From the NCBI RefSeq assembly GCF_029502005.1, contig NZ_JAMQOT010000002.1, positions 372,001-436,000 on the forward strand: a stretch of 64,000 bases of DNA. The letters are read 5' to 3'. Source of the DNA: Natrinema salsiterrestre (lineage in GTDB: Archaea > Halobacteriota > Halobacteria > Halobacteriales > Natrialbaceae). Under the pieces are notes generated by a model that did not search any database, was not told the DNA's origin, and saw only the letters and a program-made list of their open reading frames with translations. The translations under genes and the position numbers were made by a program. This document shows, in pieces, positions 34,750 to 44,247 of this stretch (the stretch's first letter is position 1; every line of letters begins with the position of its first letter).

Positions 34750-35760
34750 ATGGACCGCATTTCGCTCGGCAACGACGAATTCGAGGGTCGGAACAACGCC
34801 TACGTCCTCGCCGACGACGCCGAAGACGAACTCGCGCTGGTCGATACCGGCGTCGCGCTCGAGTCCGTTCGCCGGGACCTCCGGGACGGGCTCGCCGAAC
34901 GGGGCTACGAGTTCGCCGACGTCGACGACATCGTCCTCACGCACTTCCACGTCGATCACGCCGGGTTGGCCGGCGAGATCCAGGCCGAGAGCGGCGCGAC
35001 GGTCTACGTCCACGAGGCCGACGCGCCACTGGTCGCGCAGGACCCCGACGCCGTCGCCGCCGTCGAGGACCGCCGCCGGGAACTGCTCGAGCAGTGGGGC
35101 GTGCCCGAGGAGGCGCGAACCGAACTCCTCGAGTTCCTCGAGTCGGCGGATATCGAGGGCCCGCCGGCCGATCCGACGCCGATCCAGGACGGGGACCGGC
35201 TCGACGTCGGGGGTCGAACCCTCGAGACGGTTCACGCACCGGGGCACGCGGCGGGGCTGTGCTGTTTCGAGACCAGCGTTGCGTCGGAGACGCAACGGGA
35301 AGACGGTGAAGCCGTCGACGAACGGGGCGACGAGGCGTTCGTCGGTGACGCCGTCCTCCCGGTGTACACCCCGAACGTCGGCGGTGCGGACGTCCGCGTC
35401 GAACGCCCCCTGGAGAAGTACGTCGCCGCGTTGGAACGGCTCGCCGATCGCGACTACGACCGCGTCTGGCCCGGGCACCGCGACCCCATCGAGGAACCGA
35501 CCGAGCGGATAGAAACGATCCTCGAGCACCACCGCGAGCGGACGGAAGCGATCCTCGAGATTCTGAACGAACACGGGCCGGCCGACGCCTGGACGGTCAG
35601 TGCGAAACTGTTCGGCGACCTCGAGGGGATCCACATCATTCACGGCCCCGGCGAGGCGTACGCTCACCTCGATCACCTTCGGCACGACGGTGTCGTGGAA
35701 TACGAAAACGGCACGTATAGGCTTCAAAAAGAGACGATCGTACTCGAAGACGTTTTTTGA
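34750..35760 (+). CDS. Metallo-beta-lactamase-fold hydrolase
   Basis: A 336-residue MBL protein. The metal motif THFHVDHAG, a downstream HAPGHAAG and the C-terminal WPGHRD supply the usual histidine and aspartate ligands. After residue ~250 a winged-helix-like tail follows (EILNEHGPADAWTVSAKLFG...AYAHLDHLRHDGVVEY), as in LACTB2/RNase-BN-like members. The family includes thioesterases and glyoxalase II; substrate is not determined. Divergent from the zinc-ribbon HTH gene. Confidence 0.88.
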   Translation: MDRISLGNDEFEGRNNAYVLADDAEDELALVDTGVALESVRRDLRDGLAERGYEFADVDDIVLTHFHVDHAGLAGEIQAESGATVYVHEADAPLVAQDPDAVAAVEDRRRELLEQWGVPEEARTELLEFLESADIEGPPADPTPIQDGDRLDVGGRTLETVHAPGHAAGLCCFETSVASETQREDGEAVDERGDEAFVGDAVLPVYTPNVGGADVRVERPLEKYVAALERLADRDYDRVWPGHRDPIEEPTERIETILEHHRERTEAILEILNEHGPADAWTVSAKLFGDLEGIHIIHGPGEAYAHLDHLRHDGVVEYENGTYRLQKETIVLEDVF

Positions 35761-35917
35761 GGTTTCGTTCTGACGGCAAAATTGGTTCCAAACTGGTCGA
35801 CAGCATACTGAAACTTTGCGACTGTGTATTGTTGTCAGGAGCCTTGCTAGCTTCCCTCATCTTTATTAACTGTGAATCGAAAGAGGTGGATGAGAATCGG
35901 TAACTCACTGACACACA

Positions 35918-37279
35918 ATGGCTAACGAAGATAACAATACTCTCGAATCGGATAGAACTGGAAACGACGCCGTCGGACGCCGGACGTTTCTCGGCGCTGC
36001 AAGTGCAGGTGCGCTGACGACGACACTCGCCGGTTGCATGGGTGGAGTCGGCAGCGGAGGGGGTGGCGACGACGTGTTCAAAATCGGCCATCTCGGCCCG
36101 ACGGAACTCCAGATGGGGCGCGGTGCCGAACGAAGTGCGGAGCTCGCGGTCGCCGAACTGAAGGACAACGGTGGGGTTCAGGGGCAAGACGTCGAACTAC
36201 TGTCGGAAGACACCGGCGGCTCCCCGTCGGAGGCCGAGCGGGTGACGCAAAACCTGGTCGGCTCCGATAACGTCGACCTGCTCGTCGGTACCTTCGTCAG
36301 CGAGGTCACCCAGGGAATCATCGACTACGTCGCGGAGCGAGACGTGCCGTTCATCATTACGGGCTCCGCCGATCCGGCGACGATTACCGAAAATCACGGA
36401 CAGGATTACGAACAGTACAAGAACATCGTTCGGACCGGTCCGATCAATTCCGATCTGCAGGCGGAAGGGATGGCCGGCTACGCGAGCCACCTCAACGACC
36501 TCCACGGCTTCGAGAACTTCTCGATCCTGGCCGACGACGCCGCCTGGACCGGCTCCTTCCGCGACATTCTCCCCGATCTGATCGAGGAGGACAGCGACCT
36601 CTCAGTCGTCCACGAGGACAGAATGGCGCTCGATACGGACAATTTCAATCCGTTCCTCGACGACGCTGCCGACGCGGACGCCGACGTCGTCATGCGATTC
36701 ATCGCACACGGCGGTGCGGCGACCTTCACCAGTACCTGGGCCCAGAACGAGTACCCGTTCGCCCTCGAAGGGATCAGCGTGCCGGGAATGTCCCCCGAGT
36801 TCTGGGGCGCGACCAACGGCACCTGTCTGTACGAAACGACGTCTCAGTCCGGTGCAGGCGGCGTCTCGGAGTTAACCGACAAGACGATGCCGTTCGTCGA
36901 GGCCTACGAGGAGGAGTTCACTGGCGACGGGCAAGACCCGCCGAGCAAGCCGATGTACATGGGATTCAACTCCTACGATGGAATCCTCTTCTACGCGAAG
37001 GCGGCCGAAGAGGCCGGCACTACCGATTACAACAGCGACCTCGACGCCATCGTCGACGCCATGCTCAACACCGAGTTCACTGGCGCTGCGGGCGAGATTT
37101 CGCTCTACGGAGAGGATTCGGACTACCCGAACGACCTGAAAGAGTCCAGGAACGAGGACGGCATCATTTCGAACTTCCCGGTCACGCAGTGGCACGAAGA
37201 CGGGGACGGTGGCGTCGTCGAGTGCGTCTACCCCGAACAGGACGCGACGGCAGAGCACGTCGTCCCAGAGTGGATCTAA
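35918..37279 (+). CDS. Second Liv-type ABC substrate-binding lipoprotein
   Basis: A 453-residue type I binding protein. Tat motif (GRRTFL, residues 20-25), lipobox with Cys40 (TLAGC), then a glycine linker. The body shows the LivJ fold: KIGHLGPTELQMGRGAERSAELAVAEL, LVGTFVSEVTQGIIDYV, and FIITGSADPATIT. It heads a complete operon with permeases and ATPases to 40659. It is not a close copy of the 4738 protein, so the two transporters likely differ in ligand. A TATA-like TTTATTAA lies about 54 bp upstream (35862-35869). Confidence 0.92.
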   Translation: MANEDNNTLESDRTGNDAVGRRTFLGAASAGALTTTLAGCMGGVGSGGGGDDVFKIGHLGPTELQMGRGAERSAELAVAELKDNGGVQGQDVELLSEDTGGSPSEAERVTQNLVGSDNVDLLVGTFVSEVTQGIIDYVAERDVPFIITGSADPATITENHGQDYEQYKNIVRTGPINSDLQAEGMAGYASHLNDLHGFENFSILADDAAWTGSFRDILPDLIEEDSDLSVVHEDRMALDTDNFNPFLDDAADADADVVMRFIAHGGAATFTSTWAQNEYPFALEGISVPGMSPEFWGATNGTCLYETTSQSGAGGVSELTDKTMPFVEAYEEEFTGDGQDPPSKPMYMGFNSYDGILFYAKAAEEAGTTDYNSDLDAIVDAMLNTEFTGAAGEISLYGEDSDYPNDLKESRNEDGIISNFPVTQWHEDGDGGVVECVYPEQDATAEHVVPEWI

Positions 37280-37294
37280 GCCGAACACGAAGGA

Positions 37295-38167
37295 ATGATA
37301 GAGCAATTACTCTCGATACTAGTGGTGGGAGCGATGATCAGCGCGGTCTATGCGCTGATCGCAATCGGCTTCACCATGATCTTCGGCGTTGGCGGCGTGT
37401 TGAACCTCGCACACGGGGCCTTGATCATGATCGGTGCATTCACGTACCTCGCAGCCACGTCGGCCGCCATTCCGCCCTTCGCGGGATTCCTACTCGCGGT
37501 CGTCGTCACAGCCGCTGCATCATACGCGCTGTACGCGGGGCTCGTCAAATACATCGAAGACAACATCGTGATCACGTTCCTCGCGACGGTCGTCGTCGCG
37601 TTGCTGTTGACCGAACTGGTCATCATCCAGTTCGGCAGCGCACCGTCGCAGCTCCTTCCCGTGATCTCGGGGACGATATACCTCGAGGCAGTGGGAACCC
37701 GGATCCGGTACGTCCAGCTGCTGGCGTTCGTCGTCTCGTGGATCGCGATCGGCGCCCTCTGGTACTACGTGACGAAGACCGACGAGGGGCGATCGATCCT
37801 CGCGACGTCGATGAGTACGCGCGGTGCGGAACTCACCGGGGTCGACCTGCAGAAAGTCAAATCTCGAACCTGGCTGATCGCCGGCGCGTTCGCCGGGATC
37901 GCCGGCGTGTTCATCGGGACCCTGCAGTCGACGTCGCCACAGATGTGGCTCAGCCCGCTCGCACTCGCGTTCATCATCGTCGTGATCGGCGGGATCGGCA
38001 GCATCAAGGGGTCCGTCATCGCGGCGTACCTCATCGGCTACCTCGAGACGGCGTCGGTCGAGATCCTCGGCCCGAGCTTTCAGGGAGTCCTGTCCCTGGT
38101 CGTTCTCGTCGCGATATTGCTGCTCAAACCGAACGGTCTCTTCGGGAGGGAGCTCGTCCATGAGTAG
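37295..38167 (+). CDS. livH: Second Liv-type permease, LivH family
   Basis: A 290-residue permease with about eight TMs. The family motif GGVLNLAHGALIMIGAFTYL is near residues 33-52. The C-terminal IGGIGSIKGSVIAAYLIGY and the ending LLLKPNGLFG match LivH. The start is 15 bp after the binding protein. It overlaps the next permease gene by eight bases. Confidence 0.94.
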   Translation: MIEQLLSILVVGAMISAVYALIAIGFTMIFGVGGVLNLAHGALIMIGAFTYLAATSAAIPPFAGFLLAVVVTAAASYALYAGLVKYIEDNIVITFLATVVVALLLTELVIIQFGSAPSQLLPVISGTIYLEAVGTRIRYVQLLAFVVSWIAIGALWYYVTKTDEGRSILATSMSTRGAELTGVDLQKVKSRTWLIAGAFAGIAGVFIGTLQSTSPQMWLSPLALAFIIVVIGGIGSIKGSVIAAYLIGYLETASVEILGPSFQGVLSLVVLVAILLLKPNGLFGRELVHE

Positions 38168-39218
38168 CGCAACGGATCGGTTGAGCACTGCGACGGGTCG
38201 TATCGATCAGTCGCTCCAGCCGCTTGCGGACGTCTACAACCGCTTGTTCGGTGACTACTTCGGTGAGATGAACGGGCTCCAGTTCGTGTTGATCTTCGGA
38301 ACGGCCGCCGCGCTGTTGACGGCGCCGTTCTGGGGCAACTTCGGGCTCGTCAGAGCGATGACCGTCGCAGCGATCTGGGCGATCTTCGCGATGAGCTGGG
38401 ACATCCAGAGCGGCTACACCGGCTACATCAGTTTCGGTCACTCCGTCCTCTCGGGTGCCGCGGGATACACGACCGCGATGCTCATTCACAACGTGAACCC
38501 GGAGCTGTCGATGATGATCACGATCCCGGTGTCGATCTTCGCCGCGCTCGTGGTCGGGCTGCTCGTCGCCTTGCCGTCGCTCCGGCTGACCGGCCCGTAC
38601 TTCTCGTTGATCACGTTCGTCGCCGTGTTGATCTTCTACCGATTGATCCCCTCCTTCAGCCAATACACCGGCGGGGAAACGGGAATCCAGTCGGTGGAGG
38701 TCTTCACGTACGCACCGGTCGCTCGGTACTACTACATGGTCGTGCCGATGCTGCTGATCGCGGTCGTGCTGACGCTGATCGCCCGCTCGAACATCGGGCT
38801 GATCCTCATGTCGATCCGCGAAAACGAAGCCGCGGTCAACGCCGCCGGGATCAACGCGACGAAATTCAAGATCTTCTCGTTCGCGCTGAGTTCGATCCCG
38901 ATGGGGATCGGCGGCGTGTTGCTGGTCCACTTCAGCGGCGGCGTCGATCCGACGACGTTCATCGTCGTCGACCGGAGTATCGAAATGATCGCGATCGCCG
39001 TCCTCGGCGGGATGAGTTCGATCCTCGGCCCGCTCGGTGGGGCGTTCTTCCTCATCGTGCTCCGGGACTACATCCTCACGGACATCGCCAACCTCGGATC
39101 GTCCATCCGCTGGACGGTCTTCTGGGCGCTCGTGTTGCTCGTGTTAGTGTTCGCCCGCGACGGCGTGTTCCGCAAGCTCTGGCACGGGCTCGATCGCATC
39201 GGAGGTGACCGCCGATGA
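38160..39218 (+). CDS. livM: Second Liv-type permease, LivM family
   Basis: A 352-residue permease. About 50 residues precede the membrane domain. The motif GYTGYISFGHSVLSGAAGYTTA is near residues 83-104, and the coupling loop MSIRENEAAVNAAGINATKFK is present. The C-terminus lies in a basic stretch ending GGDRR. It overlaps the ATPase gene at ATGA (39215-39218). Confidence 0.94.
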   Translation: MSSATDRLSTATGRIDQSLQPLADVYNRLFGDYFGEMNGLQFVLIFGTAAALLTAPFWGNFGLVRAMTVAAIWAIFAMSWDIQSGYTGYISFGHSVLSGAAGYTTAMLIHNVNPELSMMITIPVSIFAALVVGLLVALPSLRLTGPYFSLITFVAVLIFYRLIPSFSQYTGGETGIQSVEVFTYAPVARYYYMVVPMLLIAVVLTLIARSNIGLILMSIRENEAAVNAAGINATKFKIFSFALSSIPMGIGGVLLVHFSGGVDPTTFIVVDRSIEMIAIAVLGGMSSILGPLGGAFFLIVLRDYILTDIANLGSSIRWTVFWALVLLVLVFARDGVFRKLWHGLDRIGGDRR

Positions 39219-39943
39219 GCCTGCTCGAGGTCGACGGCCTCACGAAGAAGTTCGGCGGGCTGGTCGCCGTCGACGATTTCTCCTTCGACGTCGAGGAGGG
39301 CGAGATCGTCGGCCTGATCGGTCCGAACGGATCGGGCAAGTCCACGGTGTTCAACTGCATCATGGGCCTCTACGACGTCACCGACGGATCGATCACGTTC
39401 AACGGGGACGACATCACCGACGACGCGACCCACGAGGTCGTCAACAAGGGCCTCTCGCGGGTCTCGCAGGAGTCGAATCCGATCCAGGAGATGCCGGTGG
39501 CGGGCAACATCAAGCTGTTCACGCTCCCGAACAGCATCCGCTCGTTCTACGGCGGTGCGAGCGAGGAGGAGATCTACGAGTACGCCGCCCGCATCGACAT
39601 CGAGGACAAACTCCACGAGATGCCGAGCGAACTCCCGCACGCGGACGTCCGCCGGCTCGAGATCGCCAAATCCCTGGCGACCGAGCCCGAGCTCATGCTG
39701 CTCGACGAGCCGTTCGCCGGGATGAATCAGGCCGAAATCGCGGAGCTGGCCGATCAGATCGAAGGCTTCCGCGAGGAGGGGATGACGATGATCGTCGTCG
39801 ACCACAACATGGGCGGGCTGATGGAGCTCGTCGATCGGATCGTCGTCCTCAACAACGGCGACTTCCTCGCGGAGGGAACGCCGGAGGAAATCGCCGAGAA
39901 CGAACGCGTCCAGGAGGCATACCTCGCTGGGGAGGGACTGTAA
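39215..39943 (+). CDS. livG: Second Liv-type ATPase, LivG family
   Basis: A 242-residue ATPase. Walker A is GPNGSGKST (36-44), Walker B LMLLDEPFAGMN, and the H-loop is VVDHNMGGLMELVDR. As in the first operon the ABC signature is altered, here LPHADVRRLEIAK. The stop overlaps the next start as TAATG (39941-39945). Confidence 0.93.
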   Translation: MSLLEVDGLTKKFGGLVAVDDFSFDVEEGEIVGLIGPNGSGKSTVFNCIMGLYDVTDGSITFNGDDITDDATHEVVNKGLSRVSQESNPIQEMPVAGNIKLFTLPNSIRSFYGGASEEEIYEYAARIDIEDKLHEMPSELPHADVRRLEIAKSLATEPELMLLDEPFAGMNQAEIAELADQIEGFREEGMTMIVVDHNMGGLMELVDRIVVLNNGDFLAEGTPEEIAENERVQEAYLAGEGL

Positions 39944-40659
39944 TGACCGATCCGATACTCGAGGTCGAAGACCTCAACGTCTACTACGGTAAGTCACACG
40001 CACTGAAAGGCGTCTCACTGTCGATCGACGAGGGCGAGATCTACGGCGTCATCGGGCCCAACGGGGCCGGGAAGACGACCATGCTCAACGCCATCGCCGG
40101 CTTCGTCGACTACGAGGGGACGATCCGGTACCGCGGAACGGATCTCGCGACCGTGAACCCACAGCAGATCGTCAGGGACGGCCTGATCTACTGCACCGAG
40201 GATCGGGACCTGTTCCCGTTCTTCTCGGTCCACGAGAACCTGCTGATGGGCGCGCAGTTCCGAGAGGATCGCGACGCGGTGCAGGACGACCTCGACATGG
40301 TCTACGAACTGTTCCCGCGGCTCGACGAACGTCGCGAGCAGGAAGCCGAGACCATGAGCGGCGGCGAACAGCAGATGCTCGCCGTCGGCCGCGCGCTGAT
40401 GAGCGATCCCGACATGCTGATGCTCGACGAGCCCACCCTCGGGCTCGCGCCGGTCATCATTCAGGACATCAGCGACGCGCTCGAGCGCCTCTCGGAGCAG
40501 GGACTGACGATCCTGCTCGCCGAGCAGAACTCGACGTTCGCGCTGCGCCACGCCGAACGGCTCTCGCTGATCGAAACCGGCGAGATCGAACTGGCGGGCA
40601 CGTACGAGGAGTTCCACGACAACGAGTACGTCCGCGAAGCCTACGTCGGCGTCCACTGA
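39943..40659 (+). CDS. livF: Second Liv-type ATPase, LivF family
   Basis: A 238-residue ATPase. Walker A is GPNGAGKTT (38-46), the signature is the canonical MSGGEQQMLAVGRAL, and Walker B is LMLDEPTLGLAP, with the LivF GLAP. H-loop region is LLAEQNSTFALRHAER. The true start is the ATG overlapping the livG stop; a longer frame beginning at 39205 is out of frame with livG and spurious. It is the last gene of the operon. Confidence 0.94.
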   Translation: MTDPILEVEDLNVYYGKSHALKGVSLSIDEGEIYGVIGPNGAGKTTMLNAIAGFVDYEGTIRYRGTDLATVNPQQIVRDGLIYCTEDRDLFPFFSVHENLLMGAQFREDRDAVQDDLDMVYELFPRLDERREQEAETMSGGEQQMLAVGRALMSDPDMLMLDEPTLGLAPVIIQDISDALERLSEQGLTILLAEQNSTFALRHAERLSLIETGEIELAGTYEEFHDNEYVREAYVGVH

Positions 40660-40752
40660 GGACCCGCCGTTCGGATTCGAATTTTTCGGTGCGAAACGGG
40701 GATTCGAAGCGTATAGCGACGGCGTTCGTCGCCGGAGACGGACGTGGGTGCC

Positions 40753-41217
40753 CTATTCGGCCGTCTCGAGCCCGCCCTGGAACGACGCGACGGCGTCCCG
40801 GAACTCGTCGGGGATTCGCGTCGGCTCCTCGGTCTCGAGGTCGACGGCGACCTGCGTGACGGTTCCCTCGGCCAGAATCTCGTCGTCGCGCTTTCGCTTC
40901 GCTCGGTACTCGTACTCGAGGCTGGCCGATCCGACGTCGCTGACCCGCAACTCGTTGACGACCACGTCCTCGAATTCGGCCCCGGTGCGGTAGTTCAGTT
41001 CCGTGTTGACGACGTGGATCTGCCAGCCGTCCTCGACCATTCGATCGTAGCCGTAGTCGACCGCCCGGAGGTAGGCGGAGACGGCCTCGTCCTGAAACGT
41101 GAAGTACTCGCCGTAGAAGACGATGCCCTGCTGGTCGGTTTCGGCGAACCGGACGCGGTTCTCGAAGACGGGTTGGAACGACGGGTCGTCGGAATCGTTC
41201 GTCTCGTGAGTTCCCAT
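40753..41217 (-). CDS. Acyl-CoA thioesterase, hot-dog fold
   Basis: A 154-residue protein of the 4-hydroxybenzoyl-CoA thioesterase family. The signature ENRVRFAETDQQGIVFYGEYF contains the catalytic aspartate in ETD. The rest has the usual hot-dog strands (YRTGAEFEDVVVNELRVSDVGSASLEYEYRA). I use the ATG at 41217, about 26 residues into the open frame, as family members start close to this motif. Convergent with the ABC operon at 35918. Confidence 0.9.
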   Translation of the reverse strand: MGTHETNDSDDPSFQPVFENRVRFAETDQQGIVFYGEYFTFQDEAVSAYLRAVDYGYDRMVEDGWQIHVVNTELNYRTGAEFEDVVVNELRVSDVGSASLEYEYRAKRKRDDEILAEGTVTQVAVDLETEEPTRIPDEFRDAVASFQGGLETAE

Positions 41218-41316
41218 ATCAGCTACGCCGCCGCGACGTGCAAAATCGTACCGGCCACGGCAAGCGGGCAGGTCGAAGCGGTGAGCCGCTGTCAAGTGGT
41301 GGCTCCCGGCCCCGCG

Positions 41317-42111
41317 CTACAGCCCCTCCCGCATCGCCTCGAGGTCCTCCGCGGCGTGGCCACAGATGACACGCGCGTCGTGGCGGCGCTCGAGATCCTC
41401 GAGCGTCCGCAGGCTCTCGAGCCAGTCCCGCTTGCTCCAGAGGAGGTTGCCGCCCATCGGGAGTCCGTGTTCGTAGTTCGCACGCGTGTAGGCCTGATCG
41501 CCGGCGAGGATCACCGTGCCGACGTCGTCGAGGTCGAGTTTCACGCCCAGCAAGCCGGGGGTGTGCCCGGGGAAGTGGACGAGCTCGAGGCCCTCGAAGA
41601 GCTGCCGGCGGTCGCGATGGACGACCTCCCACGCGAGGTCGCGATCGAAGTCGCCGCGGACGTAGGCGTCGTCGCCCTCGTCGGTCGTGACGCTGTAGTA
41701 GGCGTGTTTCAGTTCCGCCTCGTGGACGACAATCGGCGTGTCGGTCCCCTCGAACGCGTAGAGGCCGCCGGCGTGGTCGAGGTGGAGGTGGCTCTGGATC
41801 ACGGCGTCGACGTCCCCGAGCTCGTAGCCGGCGTCGGCGAGGTCGTCCTCGAGCGGCCGGAGGTCGGTGTGCTCGAAGGTGGCGTAGCGGTCGGCCGGCC
41901 AGTGACCCGAATCGGCGTCGGGGTGGGAGCCGGTGTCCCAGAGGATCGTCGCCTCGGGGTGATCGATGACGACGTTGTAGACGGGGCCGTCGCCCATCAT
42001 CGTCTCGGGGTTCGGATCGTCGGCCGTACCGCGAACGTGTCCCTCGATAATATTATTGACGTCGCTGGTGACCGTGCCGCGATCGATCGGTGTGAGCGTC
42101 GCGTCGACCAT
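41317..42111 (-). CDS. MBL-fold hydrolase, AHL-lactonase-like
   Basis: A 264-residue metallo-beta-lactamase protein. The metal motif SHLHLDHAGG, a later HFPGHTPGL and the C-terminal CGHAAED match the AttM/AiiA N-acyl homoserine lactonase group. Activity on lactones is the family label only; many members act on other esters. The ATG at 42111 fits (MVDATLTPIDRG). Same strand as the thioesterase, about 100 bp upstream of it. Confidence 0.85.
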   Translation of the reverse strand: MVDATLTPIDRGTVTSDVNNIIEGHVRGTADDPNPETMMGDGPVYNVVIDHPEATILWDTGSHPDADSGHWPADRYATFEHTDLRPLEDDLADAGYELGDVDAVIQSHLHLDHAGGLYAFEGTDTPIVVHEAELKHAYYSVTTDEGDDAYVRGDFDRDLAWEVVHRDRRQLFEGLELVHFPGHTPGLLGVKLDLDDVGTVILAGDQAYTRANYEHGLPMGGNLLWSKRDWLESLRTLEDLERRHDARVICGHAAEDLEAMREGL

Positions 42112-42249
42112 GGGCCGAACACGGCCGCCGAGCGCTTAATACGTGTGGGAAGTCGTGACGTATTCGATGTCCGGACGGTGGGATCGAGACGGGCCCGATA
42201 CTGTGAATGCTTGCCGTAGCGCTACCCGTCGTCCCGCCGACTGCGCGAT

Positions 42250-42387
42250 ATGGTCAAACTCTCGACCCTCGTCATCCTCGCCGGTGTCGTGATGCTCGTG
42301 TTCCCGATTCCACCCGTCGCGACCGGGGTCGGCGGCCTCGCAGTCATCGTCGTCGGGGTTTTGCTCCGCCTCCTGACTGATCAGTGA
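42250..42387 (+). CDS. Small membrane protein (45 aa)
   Basis: A 45-residue ORF with one strongly hydrophobic N-terminal half (KLSTLVILAGVVMLVFPI) and a second hydrophobic stretch (VGGLAVIVVGVLLRLL), ending TDQ. Very similar short proteins are common in haloarchaeal genomes. Function unknown. Codon use and the lack of a competing gene in this gap support it. Confidence 0.65.
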   Translation: MVKLSTLVILAGVVMLVFPIPPVATGVGGLAVIVVGVLLRLLTDQ

Positions 42388-42512
42388 CCGAGTACCGCTG
42401 GGTACCGGCAACGAAAACCCGAACGGTAACGCTTCGGGGATTCACTTGCCTGGCACCCATCTCAGTCATGCCCTCCTCGAGCGCCGCGTCTCACCTGCAC
42501 TGTTTGGTCGAC

Positions 42513-42522
42513 GATTTTATTC
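42513..42522 (+). promoter_or_regulatory. TATA box of the FAD oxidoreductase gene
   Basis: GATTTTATTC is centred 27-28 nt before the ATG at 42545, leaderless spacing, and rules out the longer frame from 42446. Confidence 0.5.
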
Positions 42523-42544
42523 GCCGCCGCCCGGACGTTCGCCT

Positions 42545-43855
42545 ATGTCCTCGACTCCGAAGGTCGTCGTCGCCGGCGGCGGGTTGGCCGGACTCGTCGC
42601 CACCCGCCACCTCGCCGCCGGCGGCGTGGACGCGACGCTGGTAGAACGCAACGAGACGGTCGGCGGTCGGGTCAGAACGGTCGAGCGAGACGGATTCCGG
42701 TTCGATCGGGGCTTTCAGGTCCTCTTCACCGCCTATCCGGCCGTGAGGCGGGAGCTCGATCTCGAGGCGCTGGACCTGCGACGGTTCGCGCCGGGTGCGA
42801 CGATCGCCGATTCGAACGGCCGGTCGACGCTCGCGGATCCGCTTCGAGAACCGGGAACGATTCCGTCGACGCTGACCAGCCCGTACGTATCCGTCGGCGA
42901 CGCGGTCCGGGTCGCCCGGCTCTGGCTGCGGCTCCGGCGAACGGATCCGGACGAAATCTTCACCGGCAGCGACGAGCGGATCGACGAGTTCCTCCGCGAC
43001 CGCGACTTTTCGAACGACTTCATCGAGGGGTTCGTCGCCCCGTTCTACGGTGGCATCACGCTCGATCGATCGCTGGCGACCTCCAGACGCGTCTTCGAGT
43101 ACACCTTCCGGACCCTCGCGGCGGGGGAGATAGCGGTTCCGGCCGCCGGCATGGAAGCGATCCCGTCCCAACTGGCCGTCAGCGTTCGCGATGCCGGCGG
43201 AACGATCGAGACCGGAGTCGCGGTCCAGTCGGTCGGTACGAATGCCGGCGACTCGAGCGAGGCCGATCCCGCTACTGACGCGCCCGCCACGGTCGAGACC
43301 GACGACGGGACCGTCGAGGCCGACGCCGTCGTCGTCGCGACCGATCCGCCGGCGGCGCGGGAACTCACCGACGTGTCCTCGGTCCCCACGAACGCGCGGC
43401 GCTGCGTCACGCAGTACTACGCCGGCCCTGCCGACCTCGATCTCGAGACCGGCCGGCGTCTCCTGTTGAACGCGAGCGAGGAGGGACCGAACCACGTCGT
43501 CCCGCACAGCGCGGTCGCTCCCGAGTACGCTCCCGACGACGTGAGCCTGCTCAGCGCGACCTATCTCGGAAACCCCGAAGACGACGACGCGGCGCTGGCA
43601 GACCGAACGCGACGGACCCTCGAGTCGTGGTATCCCGACGAGCGATTCGACGGACTCGAGGCGCTCCACACAGAGCGCGTGCCGTTCGCGCAGTTCGAGC
43701 AGCCGCCGGGGATCCACGAGCAACTCCCCGACGCTCGCGCTCCCGCAGGTCCCGTCTATCTGGCGGGCGATTACACGCAGTGGTCGTCGATTCAGGGGGC
43801 GATGGAAAGCGGTCGGACGGCGGCGAAGGCCGTGATCGACGATCTGGCGCGCTGA
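42545..43855 (+). CDS. FAD-dependent amine oxidase/protoporphyrinogen-oxidase-like oxidoreductase
   Basis: A 436-residue flavoprotein. The dinucleotide-binding motif VVVAGGGLAGLVATRHL is at residues 6-22, followed by the second FAD motif VGGRVRTVERDGFRFDRGFQV. The C-terminus has the FAD motif YLAGDYTQWSSIQGAMESGRTAA, typical of amine-oxidase/phytoene-desaturase relatives. Substrate unknown; it could act on carotenoid or amine. A single-gene unit with its own promoter. Confidence 0.9.
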   Translation: MSSTPKVVVAGGGLAGLVATRHLAAGGVDATLVERNETVGGRVRTVERDGFRFDRGFQVLFTAYPAVRRELDLEALDLRRFAPGATIADSNGRSTLADPLREPGTIPSTLTSPYVSVGDAVRVARLWLRLRRTDPDEIFTGSDERIDEFLRDRDFSNDFIEGFVAPFYGGITLDRSLATSRRVFEYTFRTLAAGEIAVPAAGMEAIPSQLAVSVRDAGGTIETGVAVQSVGTNAGDSSEADPATDAPATVETDDGTVEADAVVVATDPPAARELTDVSSVPTNARRCVTQYYAGPADLDLETGRRLLLNASEEGPNHVVPHSAVAPEYAPDDVSLLSATYLGNPEDDDAALADRTRRTLESWYPDERFDGLEALHTERVPFAQFEQPPGIHEQLPDARAPAGPVYLAGDYTQWSSIQGAMESGRTAAKAVIDDLAR

Positions 43856-44009
43856 GTCGTCGCGGTCGGTATCCCCTCGAGTCGCCAGGGTGCAGTGTGA
43901 CGGCGCAGCCAGTCGCCGGTAGTGTCTCGATACGAAGACTGTGACGCGATAGCGGAGAAATACTAAACTCCGCGGGCGTCGTTAGCCGGACCACGGAGAC
44001 AGAACAGCC

Positions 44010-44198
44010 ATGGCCCTGGACGAACTCCTCGAGGGGACGTCGCTGACCGGGCGGCAGGCGGCGATCATCTTCTTTAGCTTCCTCTGTCTGATCATCATCG
44101 CTGCGATCCTACTCGTCCTGTTCAGCGATTTCTTCAGAAATCTGGTCGTCTTCGCACGGGCGACTGGCATCGAACACCTCGCGGCCCTTCCTGCGTAG
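44010..44198 (+). CDS. Small single-TM protein (62 aa)
   Basis: A 62-residue protein with one TM (QAAIIFFSFLCLIIIAAILLVLF, about 16-38) and short charged ends. Function unknown. It lies alone between the oxidoreductase and the convergent phosphoesterase gene. Real by hydrophobicity and codon use but small. Confidence 0.6.
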   Translation: MALDELLEGTSLTGRQAAIIFFSFLCLIIIAAILLVLFSDFFRNLVVFARATGIEHLAALPA

Positions 44199-44247
44199 TC
44201 GGTCGTCCCGCGATCGCACCGCAGACCGTTACGCGACGGTTCCGGGA

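Noticed and set aside
40744-42219. 491-residue plus-strand frame opposite thioesterase and lactonase genes
   Set aside because: Spans two well-supported minus-strand genes in antisense and lacks any domain.
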